A DNA stretch of 64,000 nucleotides from Dermacentor variabilis. Taxonomy: Eukaryota; Arthropoda; Arachnida; Ixodida; Ixodidae. A program made the translations under genes and the position numbers. The stretch is taken from contig NC_134569.1 of the NCBI RefSeq assembly GCF_050947875.1, forward strand, positions 39,039,277-39,103,276, in the 5' to 3' direction. Shown one piece after another: positions 39,701 through 45,777 of this stretch (the first letter of the stretch is position 1; every line of letters begins with the position of its first letter). The notes beneath the pieces were generated by a model. It did not search any database and was not told where the DNA came from. It saw only the letters and a program-made list of their open reading frames with translations.

Positions 39701-42700
39701 GAATAACATTTACAAAACGTTGTTGGCACGTCGCAAGCATTGCCTCTGAGGCGTGGCATGCTCAGGAAAAAATAAAAATTCTTGATTGTTGCTCCAGCCT
39801 GCAAGTATTATGCATATGTGTAACACCGTTGTACATGCTTTGACAAAATTTTATGAAAAAAAGAAAATGCGAACTATAGTCTAGAAAATATGGTAATTGA
39901 TACTGATTGGTTGACAACTGTGACAGTTGGCCTTGTAGACCATATTTACTTGCTTAATTATTGCACTCATGTAATTATTGCACTCCCTATATGTCAAAAA
40001 AAGAAAAAGTTATTTTCCTTGCGTATTAATTGCACCTTGAGCGGCAGAGCTTTGTCGGGATGCAGGAAAGAAAAAAAGATTAGGAGAGAGCATAACGTCA
40101 GGTAGTCAGCCTTCGCAAGGCAGTCTCCTCTGGCATTGTTCTCTCCCTGCTTTCGCTTTGAAATGGGACATGCACACATGGCAGTTTAAATCCTGGGATA
40201 AGTCGTGCTGTATATGGCTTGGTTCATGGTAGGTTTGAGTGCTGCTGACTGCTGAAGTTGCCACCACTTTCTACGGCCAATGTTGCTCACTTTCTGCTTG
40301 CTGCATTTGATGCCTTTAGTTCTCAGCTGCAATAGCTGTAAATATTGTTGCCGTTTCAATGGCAGCACCAGCTTTAGAGCATCCACACAATTAGCCACAC
40401 ATGACAACTTCCGAGCTGTGCAGCGAGAAACCTAGCACAGCTGTGCGGTGTGACCAGAAACAACTGCTTGCTGTCACATGCTTGGGTGCTTTTCCCATGA
40501 TCCTTCTTTTTATTTTTTTATGACTAGGCTTTAGGATTGTCATGTGCTGCTCTTTCCTAGTTTTTTTTCTTTCTTCCATGTTTGTCTTGGTGCCATTTTG
40601 CCATGGGCAGCTTGCAAGTTGCACAGCTGCCTTCATGGCTTTATGTATGTGCTGGAACACAGCAACTGCGCTGCCTTGCCTGCAGGAACTTCAGTATCGA
40701 TGACATATGTATCTGGTTGGAGAGGTCAGCATCACAAGCTAAAGCAACAAACCAGACATGTCGGCCTTTTTGTGGAGCAAAGATCGGCAAGCTTACACAA
40801 GTCGAGGACTCAGTCCTTCAGTATGTAGGGGATCTCCGGAAAGAAGGATGTGCCGTAGCACTGGAGATGATATTGAATAAGGCACGCACAATTACAAGGA
40901 AGCAGGGAATCTTGGTGAAAGTCTGTGCAACCAGTGAATGGATGACATGCTTCATGCAACGGTGCGGGTTATCACTGAGATGGCAGATGCCGTGCCAGGG
41001 GCTCCTGTCTGCATATGAAGACAAACTGATAGAATTCCACCAGTTCATCATGAGCACCTGTGAAGAAAAATGCTTCCTCTTATTGCATATCAGGAATGCT
41101 GACCAAACTCCGCTGTACTTAGACATGCCCTAAAGTATGACATTCTAGGAGAAGGGTGCCTGGAGCGTCCTAATCAAGATGTCGGCTGTGAAAAAGCATT
41201 GATACACAGCAATGCTGGCAGTGACCACGGACGACCATAAGCTGCCGGCTTGCCCCATATTATATAGTGAATGACTCTTCCAAAGGAAAACTTTCCTTGT
41301 GATAGCCACATCTGAGCACAGGAGAAGGGATGGATGACGGCAGACCTCATGGTCATGTGATGTTGGGGGACATTTGAGGATGGTGATTGGAAGTGCTTCT
41401 TGTTGCCCTCATTGCGTGTGGTGGACAGCTTTCGTGCTCACATTGTGGGAAGTGTTCATGTAGAGCTGAAGGCGTTATGCTCTGGCATCTCTGTCATAGC
41501 AGGTGGCCTCGCATCACTGCTGCAGCTTTTCAACATGTCCTTAAATAAGCCTTTCAAGGACAACTTTTGAAGGCTGCATGCAGACTGGATGGCTGCAAGC
41601 CATCGTCATTCTACATTGGGTGGCAAAATCAAAAGGCCGTCAGTTGTGGTACTTTGTGCCTGAATCTCAGAAGCGTGGAACAGAATCTCAAACGAGCTGG
41701 TCATCAAGAGTTTCAAGAACGCAGGGTAGCGAACTCCCTGAACGGGACCAACAATGACTTGTGCTGTGGCGCCGTGACAATGCACACAGTGATGACATTG
41801 TAGCCTCTGACAAGGAAGCTTGCGGTGGTGGCAGTGTGAATGCTGATTCTAGATAAGAGCGAGCAGAGGAATGTAACTGAATAATAGAGACACTTAAAAA
41901 TAACAGGGCGAGGGAAAATTTATGTAATGCATAGTCGATGCTTACATTTATTACAAAAGTATGCCTTGTTCAAGTTGTGTCTTTGGCTATGTTTAAATTC
42001 GCTGTCGTAAGAATTTCAACCTGCAGCGTGTATTTAATTCTTAGTACCCCATATGTTTTCCTTTAAAATTTTACCATGCATAATGATCTCACCTCCAAGG
42101 TTGCATTAGTTCTTTCAGGAAAGGATGTGTGATCATTACGCAACTTTGTGCATTCTTTCCGTGTCCTGTCCACAAAACACGTCATTATAACCATGTTCTA
42201 TCAAGCCAGCAACCAATTAGTCCATGTAAGTCTGTTAGGAACATGTTCTTCCTTCCATCAGAGGTAGAAATAATTTGTGTGCAATGTAGTATTGAGGAAT
42301 TGAGGAATTTGTCAGCATTTACTCATGTTGCATGTCGTGCTGGCTTTTCAGAGACCTGTGGAACCCCGACAGAAACTGACTATCGAAAGATCTACTCAAA
42401 CTGGTGCCATGAATTTGAGAAATACAAGCTGGCAATGAAGACTTGGCAGACCAAACATGCCGTAAGTGTGCCCGTCTTGATTTACTTTCCTAAAACGAAA
42501 TTGACCTTCCTAAAAAGCAGAGGGGTTAGCCAATGTAACTGTTCAGTTGGAAAAATAAAAGGAATATGCCACTGAGCATGAGTGCCCAGAATATTCTAGG
42601 ACCAAGATAACATTGAATTCTGTAACAAGCATGAAAAATAGCAAAACAATGGAAAGTGTATTGGGCATTCAGAGATATCTGCAGCTGACACTACAGACGC

Positions 42701-43425
42701 CATCTGGAGCACTCAAATCAACTGTGTAAAGAAGTAAATGTAAAATTAGGCAATTGTTTTTTGTTTACAAAATTATCTGACTGTATAGCTATAAGAAATA
42801 TTGGATACAAATAATAACAAAGGTGTTTTCGTGTTCATTTCAACTTTGCTGGGATGACATTTAACTGTATTTTTTTTGTGTGTATGCTAATATGCAAAAA
42901 CAGTCAATGTAGTCAAATCTTGCTTCAATGACAATTTTGTTACAACAAAGCGTTTTGGATTTCTCATTAGTAATTCATACAACTGCACTTGAACCCCACT
43001 ACTGTAGACCTCTTCTATCGAGTTCCAGTCCATAGAAGTCTAGTCTATTTCTAGTCCATTTCTCCTGTAGACTGCTAGTCCGTAAGAGAAATCAATAGTT
43101 TCAGGGTGTGACTGTGGCTCTGCCTGTAACATCAGACAAATCTGTGGGGAAACTGTCTACCACCTGACAAAATTTATCTTACTGCCTGGGAAACAGTTTA
43201 TCTTGTGACTTTGCAGTTGATATTATTGCAAATTCTTTACTTAATGGTGTTAAGTTGGAGTGATTTGTTGAACTCGTTGGTCTCTCGACTTGTGCATTGG
43301 TGCTGAAGATCTGAAACACTTCTCCAGAATAACTCTGCAAGCGATCTTTCTTCTCTTTTTAGAAATGTCAAGGTGGAGGTCACCCTAACGATGTCACCTA
43401 CCAAGGGAGGGCACCAGCTGCCTAA
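621..43425 (+). CDS. Sema2a: Secreted class-2 semaphorin (Sema-2a-like), 12 coding exons, 5' incomplete
   Basis: Twelve exons join in one frame and give about 535 residues plus a partial first codon (numbering below starts at the first complete in-window codon, 623-625). The order is Sema domain (about 1-325, N terminus missing), PSI domain (about 327-356, [10 protein letters not shown] core), one Ig-like domain (about 385-477) and a short tail with Cys481, Cys497 and Cys517. There is no transmembrane segment after the Ig domain, which fits secreted class-2 semaphorins. Possible N-glycosylation sites are at Asn32, Asn117, Asn205, Asn366 and Asn473. Family knowledge: class-2 semaphorins are extracellular axon-guidance ligands that act through plexin receptors (PlexB in Drosophila). 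Phrases such as [24 protein letters not shown] and [10 protein letters not shown] resemble Drosophila Sema-2a from memory. It could instead be the paralogue Sema-2b. Signal peptide, first blades and promoter lie before the window. Every splice phase matches; the least certain border is the donor of the exon at 31649. Confidence 0.95.
1301..2443. mobile_element. TIR-bounded non-autonomous element with an internal tandem duplication
   Basis: The ends are inverted and imperfect over about 22 bases: acagtagaaccttgttc from 1301 on the left and the complement of ..cgaggctctactgt ending at 2443 on the right. Two diverged copies of a roughly 309-bp unit lie inside: agcagggaacgg at 1632 recurs as ggcagggaacgg at 1941, followed by matching blocks (ATAGCTGTGAATGC, ATGAGAAAC, ACACGAGATCTAG). 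It is GC-rich compared with its flanks. No transposase is seen. Confidence 0.65.
2444..3342 (+). other. Semaphorin intron sequence without recognisable content
   Basis: AT-rich intron with no long repeat, TIR or coding similarity that I can recognise. It ends in the polypyrimidine tract and tgcag before the exon at 3343. Confidence 0.5.
3343..3464 (+). CDS. Sema2a: Sema2a-like exon 2 in window (Sema domain)
   Basis: The acceptor is tttttgcag (ends 3342) and the donor is gtgagc at 3465. The exon encodes residues 56-95, with the conserved [20 protein letters not shown] strand, then the INCGK cysteine and the SRVARVCK segment. It ends on a codon boundary (phase 0). Confidence 0.95.
3465..4620 (+). 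other. Semaphorin intron, with a transposon-end relic near 4392-4470
   Basis: At 4392 the string acagtcaaagcttgttat is followed by cgttataagc at 4459-4468. This is the look of a decayed Tc1/mariner-type inverted end. The rest is AT-rich and carries nothing I can name. Confidence 0.35.
4621..5420. mobile_element. 800-bp inverted-end element (MITE-like)
   Basis: The left end TAGCCGCGTTTACATGAATG (4621) and the right end (complement ending at 5420) form an inverted repeat of about 39 bases with few mismatches. It includes CGACAGTGTCGCATCGCAT against CGACAGTGGCGCATCGCAT. The string catgtaaac also recurs internally (about 4684, 4773 and 5340) in both orientations, so the unit can fold back on itself. 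No transposase. Clear target duplications were not found. Confidence 0.75.
5421..6120 (+). other. Intron sequence, nothing recognised
   Basis: No coding similarity or repeat boundaries found. The short ORFs on both strands around 5617-5875 overlap each other and look like chance. Confidence 0.4.
6121..7034. mobile_element. Decayed TIR element with AATTAAC-type ends
   Basis: The left end reads tagtaaacttccgttac and the right end is the complement of cgaattaacggaatttact. The subterminal part on the left has two tandem copies of taaattgaccaaattaactg (about 6168-6216). The family resembles the better-preserved element at 29453-30718. No intact transposase. Confidence 0.5.
7737..7845 (+). CDS. 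Sema2a: Sema2a-like exon 3 in window (Sema domain)
   Basis: The acceptor is cttttacag (ends 7736) and the donor is gtgagt at 7846. The exon encodes residues 96-131: KDTGGKN, then [14 protein letters not shown] and [10 protein letters not shown]. The W..FLKARLNC block is a hallmark of semaphorins. Asn117 lies in an NCS sequon. It starts in phase 0 and ends one base into a Gln codon. Confidence 0.95.
7846..9439 (+). other. Semaphorin intron with possible transposon scraps
   Basis: A stretch near 8628-8720 (ttcgttaaaacgaggtc) resembles an eroded TIR end. Nothing else is recognisable in this 1.6-kb intron. Confidence 0.35.
9440..9500 (+). CDS. Sema2a: Sema2a-like exon 4 in window (61-nt exon, Sema domain)
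   Basis: The acceptor is tttcgcag (ends 9439) and the donor is gtgagt at 9501. This 61-nt exon encodes residues 133-151 ([19 protein letters not shown]). It starts by completing the Gln codon opened in the previous exon and leaves two bases of a Leu codon. Short length makes it easy for gene predictors to miss. Confidence 0.92.
9501..10226 (+). other. Semaphorin intron, nothing recognised
   Basis: The donor is gtgagt and the acceptor is cttgtgcag. The sequence is AT-rich. The ORF at 9779-10087 has no recognisable similarity and is probably chance. Confidence 0.45.
10227..10570 (+). CDS. Sema2a: Sema2a-like exon 5 in window (344 nt, central Sema domain)
   Basis: The acceptor is cttgtgcag (ends 10226) and the donor is gtgagt at 10571. 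This is the longest exon, encoding residues 153-266: [59 protein letters not shown] and a strand ending [10 protein letters not shown]. It carries an NST sequon at Asn205 and the conserved Cys162 and Cys203. The exon is markedly more GC-rich than its introns. Confidence 0.96.
10776..11100 (-). repeat. Two diverged tandem copies of a short dispersed repeat
   Basis: The block gatgatgcgtg followed by gtcagtgtatatg occurs at about 10779 and again at about 10900. Each copy is followed by A-rich sequence and a gatgaaacaaac block. The A-rich runs suggest retroposed copies with their tails; orientation is uncertain. Confidence 0.4.
11593..11824. repeat. Large inverted repeat (hairpin), arms about 90-98 bp
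   Basis: The left arm 11593-11690 (ttttacactggcaaaaagaa ...) and the right arm 11733-11824 (... tttttgccagtgtaaaa) are near-complementary with a 42-base loop. The cores aagcgcaaactaccaactc and gttggtagtttgcgctt pair exactly over 17 bases. This is a foldback-type repeat in the intron between exons 5 and 6. Confidence 0.75.
12570..12694 (+). CDS. Sema2a: Sema2a-like exon 6 in window (late Sema domain)
   Basis: The acceptor is a long T tract followed by gactgcag (ends 12569); the donor is gtaagg at 12695. The exon encodes residues 268-308 ([10 protein letters not shown], then [20 protein letters not shown]), the last propeller blades of the Sema domain. It ends in phase 0. Confidence 0.94.
12695..15184 (+). 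other. First 2.5 kb of the 8.5-kb intron between exons 6 and 7
   Basis: Mostly AT-rich, with a G run at about 13248-13257. Sequence at 14735-15130 contains ataatgtaaccgcttatattg and tcgctctttggttcttt, which may belong to an old DNA transposon, but I could not define its ends. Confidence 0.3.
15185..16584 (+). mobile_element. Degraded hAT-like DNA transposon with a BED-type zinc finger ORF
   Basis: The inverted ends are catacctgccaacc at 15185 and ggttggcaggtatg ending at 16584. The hexamer CCATTG stands directly outside both ends (15179-15184 and 16585-16590), a probable target duplication, though hAT elements usually duplicate 8 bp. Inside is a + strand transposase relic running from an ATG at 15576 to about 16470. 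It is frameshifted near 15840 and apparently shortened in the middle. Confidence 0.75.
15576..16470 (+). pseudogene. hAT-type transposase pseudogene
   Basis: The N-terminal part (15576 onward) carries [20 protein letters not shown] followed by H..KHQ, a BED-like C..C..H..H zinc finger. Near 15840-15890 the reading frame shifts: [20 protein letters not shown] continues in the frame starting at 15826. The C-terminal hAT dimerisation region is recognisable at about 16258-16330 ([18 protein letters not shown]). Stops occur in every frame between these parts, and much of the central catalytic region is absent. Not functional. Confidence 0.7.
16950..17065 (+). repeat. Repeat segment related to 18530-18640
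   Basis: A segment starting ggtttggtgtcaagtcaatg and containing ggaaagttgagcaaccac is alignable by eye to the segment around 18537-18625 (ggtttggtgctgaatcagtg, ggaaagctgacaaaccac). Roughly two thirds of positions agree. Probably two copies of an old dispersed repeat. Confidence 0.4.
17385..17985 (-). pseudogene. Non-LTR retrotransposon reverse transcriptase fragment
   Basis: Read on the minus strand, the order is [36 protein letters not shown], then after a stop [18 protein letters not shown], a block with [11 protein letters not shown], then [19 protein letters not shown] and [13 protein letters not shown]. These are the N-terminal to palm motifs of a CR1/L2/Jockey-type reverse transcriptase in correct order. 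Stops and frameshifts interrupt it, and it is cut off before the YADD motif. Confidence 0.85.
17986..20035 (+). other. Intron sequence with short repeats
   Basis: This stretch contains the second copy of the 16950-17065 repeat (about 18530-18640) and a perfect 11-bp hairpin atttgccacct/aggtggcaaat at 18989-19015. The overlapping ORFs at 18539-19188 lie on opposite strands and show no recognisable domain. Confidence 0.4.
20040..20205 (-). repeat. Copy of a dispersed repeat also present at the right edge
   Basis: The complement of about 20130-20205 (catgctgcaaggaggcgag ...) aligns by eye with 63697 onward (catgattttaggaggcgag), including gagctcca/gctccagtgcc and tctagcctc/actagcgtc-like blocks. 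Identity is about 70%. Opposite orientation to the copy at 63.5-64 kb. Confidence 0.5.
20206..21226 (+). other. End of the intron before the PSI exon
   Basis: No recognisable element. A short (ctgttgtaa)n-like run lies at 20700-20735. It ends in tctatgcag. Confidence 0.4.
21227..21378 (+). CDS. Sema2a: Sema2a-like exon 7 in window (end of Sema, PSI domain)
   Basis: The acceptor is tctatgcag (ends 21226) and the donor is gtgagc at 21379. The exon encodes residues 309-358. The final Sema strand is [19 protein letters not shown]. The PSI (plexin-semaphorin-integrin) domain follows with cysteines at 328, 335, 338, 344 and 353 and the core [10 protein letters not shown]. It leaves two bases of a Gly codon. 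Confidence 0.96.
21594..22580 (+). pseudogene. pogo/Tigger-type transposase relic with internal deletion
   Basis: The left edge near 21594 reads accgtatctacacgattg, resembling pogo-type inverted ends. At 22040-22159 the + strand encodes [20 protein letters not shown] and [11 protein letters not shown], a CENP-B-like N-terminal helix-turn-helix. At about 22395-22581 another + strand frame gives a typical pogo transposase C terminus: [15 protein letters not shown] followed by an acidic tail ([15 protein letters not shown]) and a stop. Most of the catalytic DDE region between them is missing. Non-functional. Confidence 0.7.
23330..23870 (+). pseudogene. piggyBac-like transposase fragment
   Basis: Pieces in several + strand frames suggest the acidic N terminus (EFSDEDST, stop, [16 protein letters not shown]) and the first conserved block ([20 protein letters not shown], then [18 protein letters not shown] at about 23657-23830). 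In piggyBac transposases this block reads 'F...V...I...TN ... W..VT..E...FIG'. The catalytic part is not present and frameshifts are frequent. The family call is by motif memory and moderately sure. Confidence 0.5.
23871..24724 (+). other. AT-rich intron remainder before the micro-exon
   Basis: Contains a (ga)n run and (aac)n run at about 23938-23975 and otherwise AT-rich sequence. Nothing else recognised. It ends in tttacttctgcag. Confidence 0.4.
24725..24771 (+). CDS. Sema2a: Sema2a-like exon 8 in window (47-nt micro-exon, PSI-Ig linker)
   Basis: The acceptor is tacttctgcag (ends 24724) and the donor is gtgagt at 24772. At 47 nt it encodes only residues 360-374 ([15 protein letters not shown]), the linker between PSI and Ig domains. 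Asn366 is in an NAT sequon. Phases match on both sides. Without the protein alignment this exon would be overlooked. Confidence 0.92.
24772..25370 (+). other. Intron sequence with an eroded transposon end
   Basis: At 25258-25320 the string gcagttaaacctcgatac followed by tataatgaa repeats looks like an eroded Tc1/mariner-type end. No partner end identified. Confidence 0.35.
25371..26699. mobile_element. 1.33-kb TIR element
   Basis: The left end acagtccaatctcgttaatt (25371) and the right end (complement of ..tatcgagatttgactgt ending 26699) form inverted repeats of about 25 bases with several mismatches. They belong to the same general end type as 29453-30718. No coherent transposase is found; the long ORFs inside on both strands overlap and carry no domain I recognise. 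Confidence 0.6.
27894..27996 (+). repeat. 3' part of a tRNA-derived SINE
   Basis: The blocks aggtgcacactaaagaaccc, cagatggtacaaatta and gtgcctcataatcagatcg match from memory the tail of a very common tick SINE. The tRNA-like head is absent here, so this is a 5'-truncated copy in the orientation of the host gene. Confidence 0.6.
28334..29263. mobile_element. 930-bp TIR element (MITE)
   Basis: The left end tactgtatttactcgcataa and the right end (complement of ..gcgagtaaatacggta) make a 25-base inverted repeat with one mismatch. Subterminal copies of aggggtgcaatcatt occur at both ends (28389 and 29214), one inside each terminus and in the same orientation. No transposase; probably mobilised by a pogo- or Tc1-type enzyme elsewhere. 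Confidence 0.75.
29453..30718. mobile_element. 1.27-kb TIR element with TA target duplication
   Basis: The ends are a perfect 23-base inverted repeat beginning CAGTAAAAGCTCGTTAATTC, flanked on both sides by TA (29451-29452 and 30719-30720), the hallmark of Tc1/mariner/pogo insertion. The motif ttcgaatta recurs many times near both ends, typical of subterminal transposase-binding repeats. The interior is GC-rich with overlapping ORFs on both strands and no recognisable transposase, so it is probably non-autonomous. The perfect ends suggest recent movement. Confidence 0.85.
30719..31648 (+). other. Intron remainder before exon 9
   Basis: AT-rich, with a short scrap at about 31330-31432 (attcaaaggaactctc ... 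caaggttcc) resembling the same TIR family. It ends in gttgtgcag. Confidence 0.35.
31649..31773 (+). CDS. Sema2a: Sema2a-like exon 9 in window (first half of Ig domain)
   Basis: The acceptor is gttgtgcag (ends 31648). The exon encodes residues 376-416, with GESVHLSC as the Ig B-strand holding Cys393. The 3' border is uncertain. The preferred donor is AAG followed by gtcaat at 31774; an alternative phase-0 donor is gttgga at 31738, which would remove 12 residues ([12 protein letters not shown]). Both keep the frame into the next exon and both are weak. The shorter form is closer in length to my recollection of the Drosophila protein. Confidence 0.85.
32549..32750 (-). repeat. tRNA-derived SINE, minus orientation, with A and B boxes
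   Basis: On the minus strand the tRNA-like head reads tagctcagatgg (A box, complement of 32717-32728) and ggtttcaagtccc (B box, complement of 32671-32683). The SINE body follows with gaggaacccg, a gtagcaa block and gtggatgtcaga. The B box has one or two changes from GGTTCGANTCC. The body is the same as in the two following segments. I associate this family with the tick SINE called Ruka, from memory. Confidence 0.75.
32811..33130. repeat. Head-to-head pair of the same SINE (palindrome)
   Basis: The left arm (about 32811-32978, minus orientation, keeping a B-box-like gggactcgggacc) and the right arm (about 32980-33130, plus orientation, no tRNA head) share tccgcaaggtggagag / ctctccaccttgcgg, catccacccgttcgtagcaa and ttcctcgaaagaaaagcc. 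The arms meet near 32980 with almost no spacer, so the pair could fold into a hairpin of about 150 bp. Confidence 0.7.
33527..34635 (+). other. Intron sequence, nothing clearly recognised
   Basis: No coding similarity or element ends that I can defend. Short ORFs on both strands overlap. Confidence 0.35.
34636..35230. repeat. Fragments of dispersed repeats
   Basis: Two motifs I recall from arthropod repeats occur: gggtgtctatcaaccggg at 34645 and tgattttccggacacccg at 34877. Neither boundary can be set from this window alone, so the extent is approximate. Confidence 0.35.
35364..36180 (+). repeat. About 0.8-kb dispersed repeat
   Basis: It starts with ttaaagggaccctgaaacga, a phrase I recognise as the start of a high-copy tick intronic repeat. 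The unit ends near 36180 after a segment with ccactagatggtg. The 186-residue minus-strand ORF across it shows no domain and is probably chance. Confidence 0.45.
36891..37430 (+). pseudogene. pogo/Tigger transposase relic (N-terminal HTH and an acidic segment)
   Basis: From the ATG at 36891 the + strand reads MAPTKRFF, then after a frameshift a segment resembling the CENP-B-type helix-turn-helix ([18 protein letters not shown]). Further on, about 37076-37185, it reads [20 protein letters not shown], an acidic segment of the kind found late in such transposases. Most of the catalytic region is missing and there are stops. Family call from motif memory. Confidence 0.45.
37431..38841 (+). other. 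Intron sequence with unassigned repeat-like DNA
   Basis: The segment 37431-37860 looks like a dispersed repeat (a CCATTAGGTGGCG motif at 37826) but no ends were defined. The rest is AT-rich intron ending in tttgtttgcag. Confidence 0.35.
38842..39028 (+). CDS. Sema2a: Sema2a-like exon 10 in window (second half of Ig domain)
   Basis: The acceptor is tttgtttgcag (ends 38841) and the donor is gttagt at 39029. The exon encodes residues 417-478: PLWYHQHG holds the conserved Ig tryptophan (Trp420), [11 protein letters not shown] matches the D.G.Y.C region of an Ig F-strand, and [10 protein letters not shown] closes the domain. The usual F-strand Cys position is Leu461; the nearest downstream cysteine is Cys470. 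Asn473 is in an NLT sequon. Confidence 0.95.
39296..39897. mobile_element. Eroded pogo-type MITE
   Basis: The left edge tatcgtatattctgg followed by aaaggtcacccttttgtg and the right edge (complement of ..ctagaaaatatggta) look like worn inverted ends of the 'accatattttccgg' type common for Tigger/pogo elements. About 600 bp, no transposase. Confidence 0.45.
40575..41860 (+). pseudogene. pogo/Tigger transposase pseudogene, nearly full-length but broken
   Basis: The order of blocks on the + strand matches a pogo transposase. At about 40800-40990 there is a CENP-B-type second HTH ([34 protein letters not shown]). At 41095-41131 [11 protein letters not shown], the N.DQTP.. block with the first catalytic Asp, is followed by a stop. 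At about 41205-41245 comes a [13 protein letters not shown] block. At about 41530-41600 and beyond the KPF + C-terminal part appears in other frames. Several stops and frameshifts exclude function. Confidence 0.75.
41861..42351 (+). other. Intron remainder before exon 11
   Basis: AT-rich. The stretch 42070-42150 (gcataatgatc ... gtgtgatcattac) resembles the ends of the 28334-29263 element but is too eroded to define. Confidence 0.35.
42352..42461 (+). CDS. Sema2a: Sema2a-like exon 11 in window (C-terminal tail)
   Basis: The acceptor is ggcttttcag (ends 42351) and the donor is gtaagt at 42462. The exon encodes residues 480-515. It contains the segment [20 protein letters not shown], which is characteristic of the class-2 semaphorin C terminus. 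Phase joins are correct on both sides. Confidence 0.96.
42462..43362 (+). other. Last semaphorin intron, nothing recognised
   Basis: 901-bp AT-rich intron with a clear polypyrimidine tract (tctttcttctctttttag) before the terminal exon. Confidence 0.5.
43363..43425 (+). CDS. Sema2a: Sema2a-like terminal exon (20 residues plus stop)
   Basis: The acceptor is ttctctttttag (ends 43362). The exon reads [20 protein letters not shown] then TAA at 43423-43425. The HPN motif resembles the Drosophila Sema-2a C terminus as I recall it. No membrane anchor follows, so the product is secreted. Confidence 0.93.
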   Translation, partial: KCQGGGHPNDVTYQGRAPAA

Positions 43426-45771
43426 AGCTGAGCGAGTGCTTTTTATTTCTTCTTCTTTGAAGAAGGTAACACACGGAGGAGGAGTTCAACAGACTTCATG
43501 GCGAAGAACTTCCCCACAGTCATCTTGGATCTAAGGTCTACATCCATGTTTATTTTGACATGGAACCACCACTTTTTTAATTTTTTGGTTGTCATACCAG
43601 CCAGGCCAGTCATACTCCTGCAGTATGATGGAATTGATATAACGCTGATTGCAGCTACTTATACACAGCCTCCAAAGAGCAATTGTCACACATATTCACT
43701 CAAGCTGCGCATACTAGAAGGTACGGACCTGAGTTTATAGTAGCCCAAGTCCTTGAATATTCAAAGAGCTAAAAACTTGACACATATGACAAGACTGTCA
43801 TTTCGATACTGGTGTACCCATTTTAGAATGTGTTGTGTGCACCATATGATTGCAGAGGGCAGTTCAGTACAGCAGAAAAATGTTAAATAATTTGCAGCAG
43901 GTAGTGCTGCAGATCATTTGACATCTTTGACATATTTCACATTATTGACACAGGAGAGTGCTGGTGAAAGCACAGCTGCATTTGTTCATGTAGCAAAATT
44001 CATTAAGTTCTTGTGTGCATTGTGTTCAGCACAGTGAAATCGAGTGAGGCATTTTGATTGTGTCCACTCTCACTATACCGGTCCTGATGTGTGATTTGTG
44101 TGCTGCAGCTACTGTAAATATTGCTTTTATTATGATTATGAGTATTTTTCTTGTTTTATGTTTAGTGAATATGTTTAGGAGGGAACAAGATGCAGATCAA
44201 GTTTTTTTCTTTTTTTACTCCCTAGGTCATTGCTTTGTGCTAGGCGCAGGAGGATGAAGTACTCATGTTTAGACACATACTGTATGTCTGCATCATTTTA
44301 GATGCACATATTAACTGGGTGACTAGCCACTACATTCAACAATCTCATTTCCTTGGCATGAGCCTGATCCGTGCATCCTATGTTCATTCAACCTTGCAGC
44401 ATGTCACTCAAACTGCTTATACACAAACCGTAATATAAAGCTCTGTAGATGTGAACCAGACATTCTATATTGTACTACATTTCTAAATTTTAGAATTGTG
44501 TAAATTATTGCTTGCAATGGTGCATAAAATGTACAGCTGCTGACAGAAGTTCATGGGACATGGAAGGGAGCTAATTAAATTCTATTGTGGTCAAAGCATG
44601 CAGCCAACACTTCATGTGTGTAGTGTTCTCATGTAAGTACAATCCACTCAGTGTGCTTTTTTTTATATAGCCACATTTATGTTCCCAAAACTCCTCTCAG
44701 CAGTTTTGCAGGCCTTACCGCTGTTAGTAACAATCCTTGAGCATTGTGTATGTACACTGTTTGTAATGGCTAATTAGAAGTAAAACAATGGTATAGTCAA
44801 AGCATGCAAAAAACAGACAGCACCCATGTTTCAGAGCACACACACAATTTGCTGATAATATTGGTGTTTGTCAGGAGATGCTGCTATAATTATCAGAAGC
44901 CGTGCCCTTGTGTATTGCTGTAGACAGTTATGAAGACTGTTCATTAGTTATTCAGTGTATTGACAAAGCTTTGCAAAACCATTACTGCACCCTTGATGGG
45001 CTAGTAACTTGTGTTCACTTCCTATAAATGTTAGTGGCATTGGAGCTCTTGAACCAACTTTCATTAAAGTGTTTCCTAATCCAAAGATGTATTTTTAACT
45101 GCAGTTACCCTATGTATTGCTGTCACGTATTGCAATGCTGTGCACAGAGGCATTGTGCCATTTACTCATTTTGTTATATAGTGCCATGTAAAGCTTGGAT
45201 TAGCACCTTGTCTTTCTCATCTATCATGTTTTTCTGATGTCAGTGATCTTCATTGCAATGGCAGCAGCTGCATAGAACAGCACTGAATACTTGGTGGCAT
45301 CTTGTGAGTTAAATATGATACAACCACGTGAGCAATACTTAAGCACTTGATGCAGATGCAGTGCAAGGCATCCGTGAGGCTACCACTGTTTTCCATTCCT
45401 AACGTGGGATGGCCTGAGGCATTATCAAAAGTTGTTTCATTTGCCAGAAACATGCCAGTGTCAGCGTAAAGGGACACTAGGGGGCAGCACTAAATCATGG
45501 TGTATGAGCTGTTTGATTTATCTTTCCAAGATCTCTCTGCATTTCTCTTGTGAAGAAAGAGGTGAAGGCCCAACTTGTTTTAATAATATCTTAAGCCCTA
45601 CAGCAGTGCTACTGAAATGACGGTGACATGGTTTTCATGGTATTTTCACACATTCTGGTACTTTATACACATGCCAAGTTCACAGTTTACTGTTACTGGC
45701 ATACTTATGTGACCAACTGTCAATTTGAGTTATCTTTTAGTATTTTCAAAATGCAATGTGATTGAGTTTTT

Positions 45772-45777
45772 AATAAA
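45772..45777 (+). terminator. Candidate proximal poly(A) signal AATAAA
   Basis: A canonical AATAAA hexamer lies about 2.35 kb after the semaphorin stop codon in otherwise featureless AT-rich sequence. It is plausible but one of two. Confidence 0.35.
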
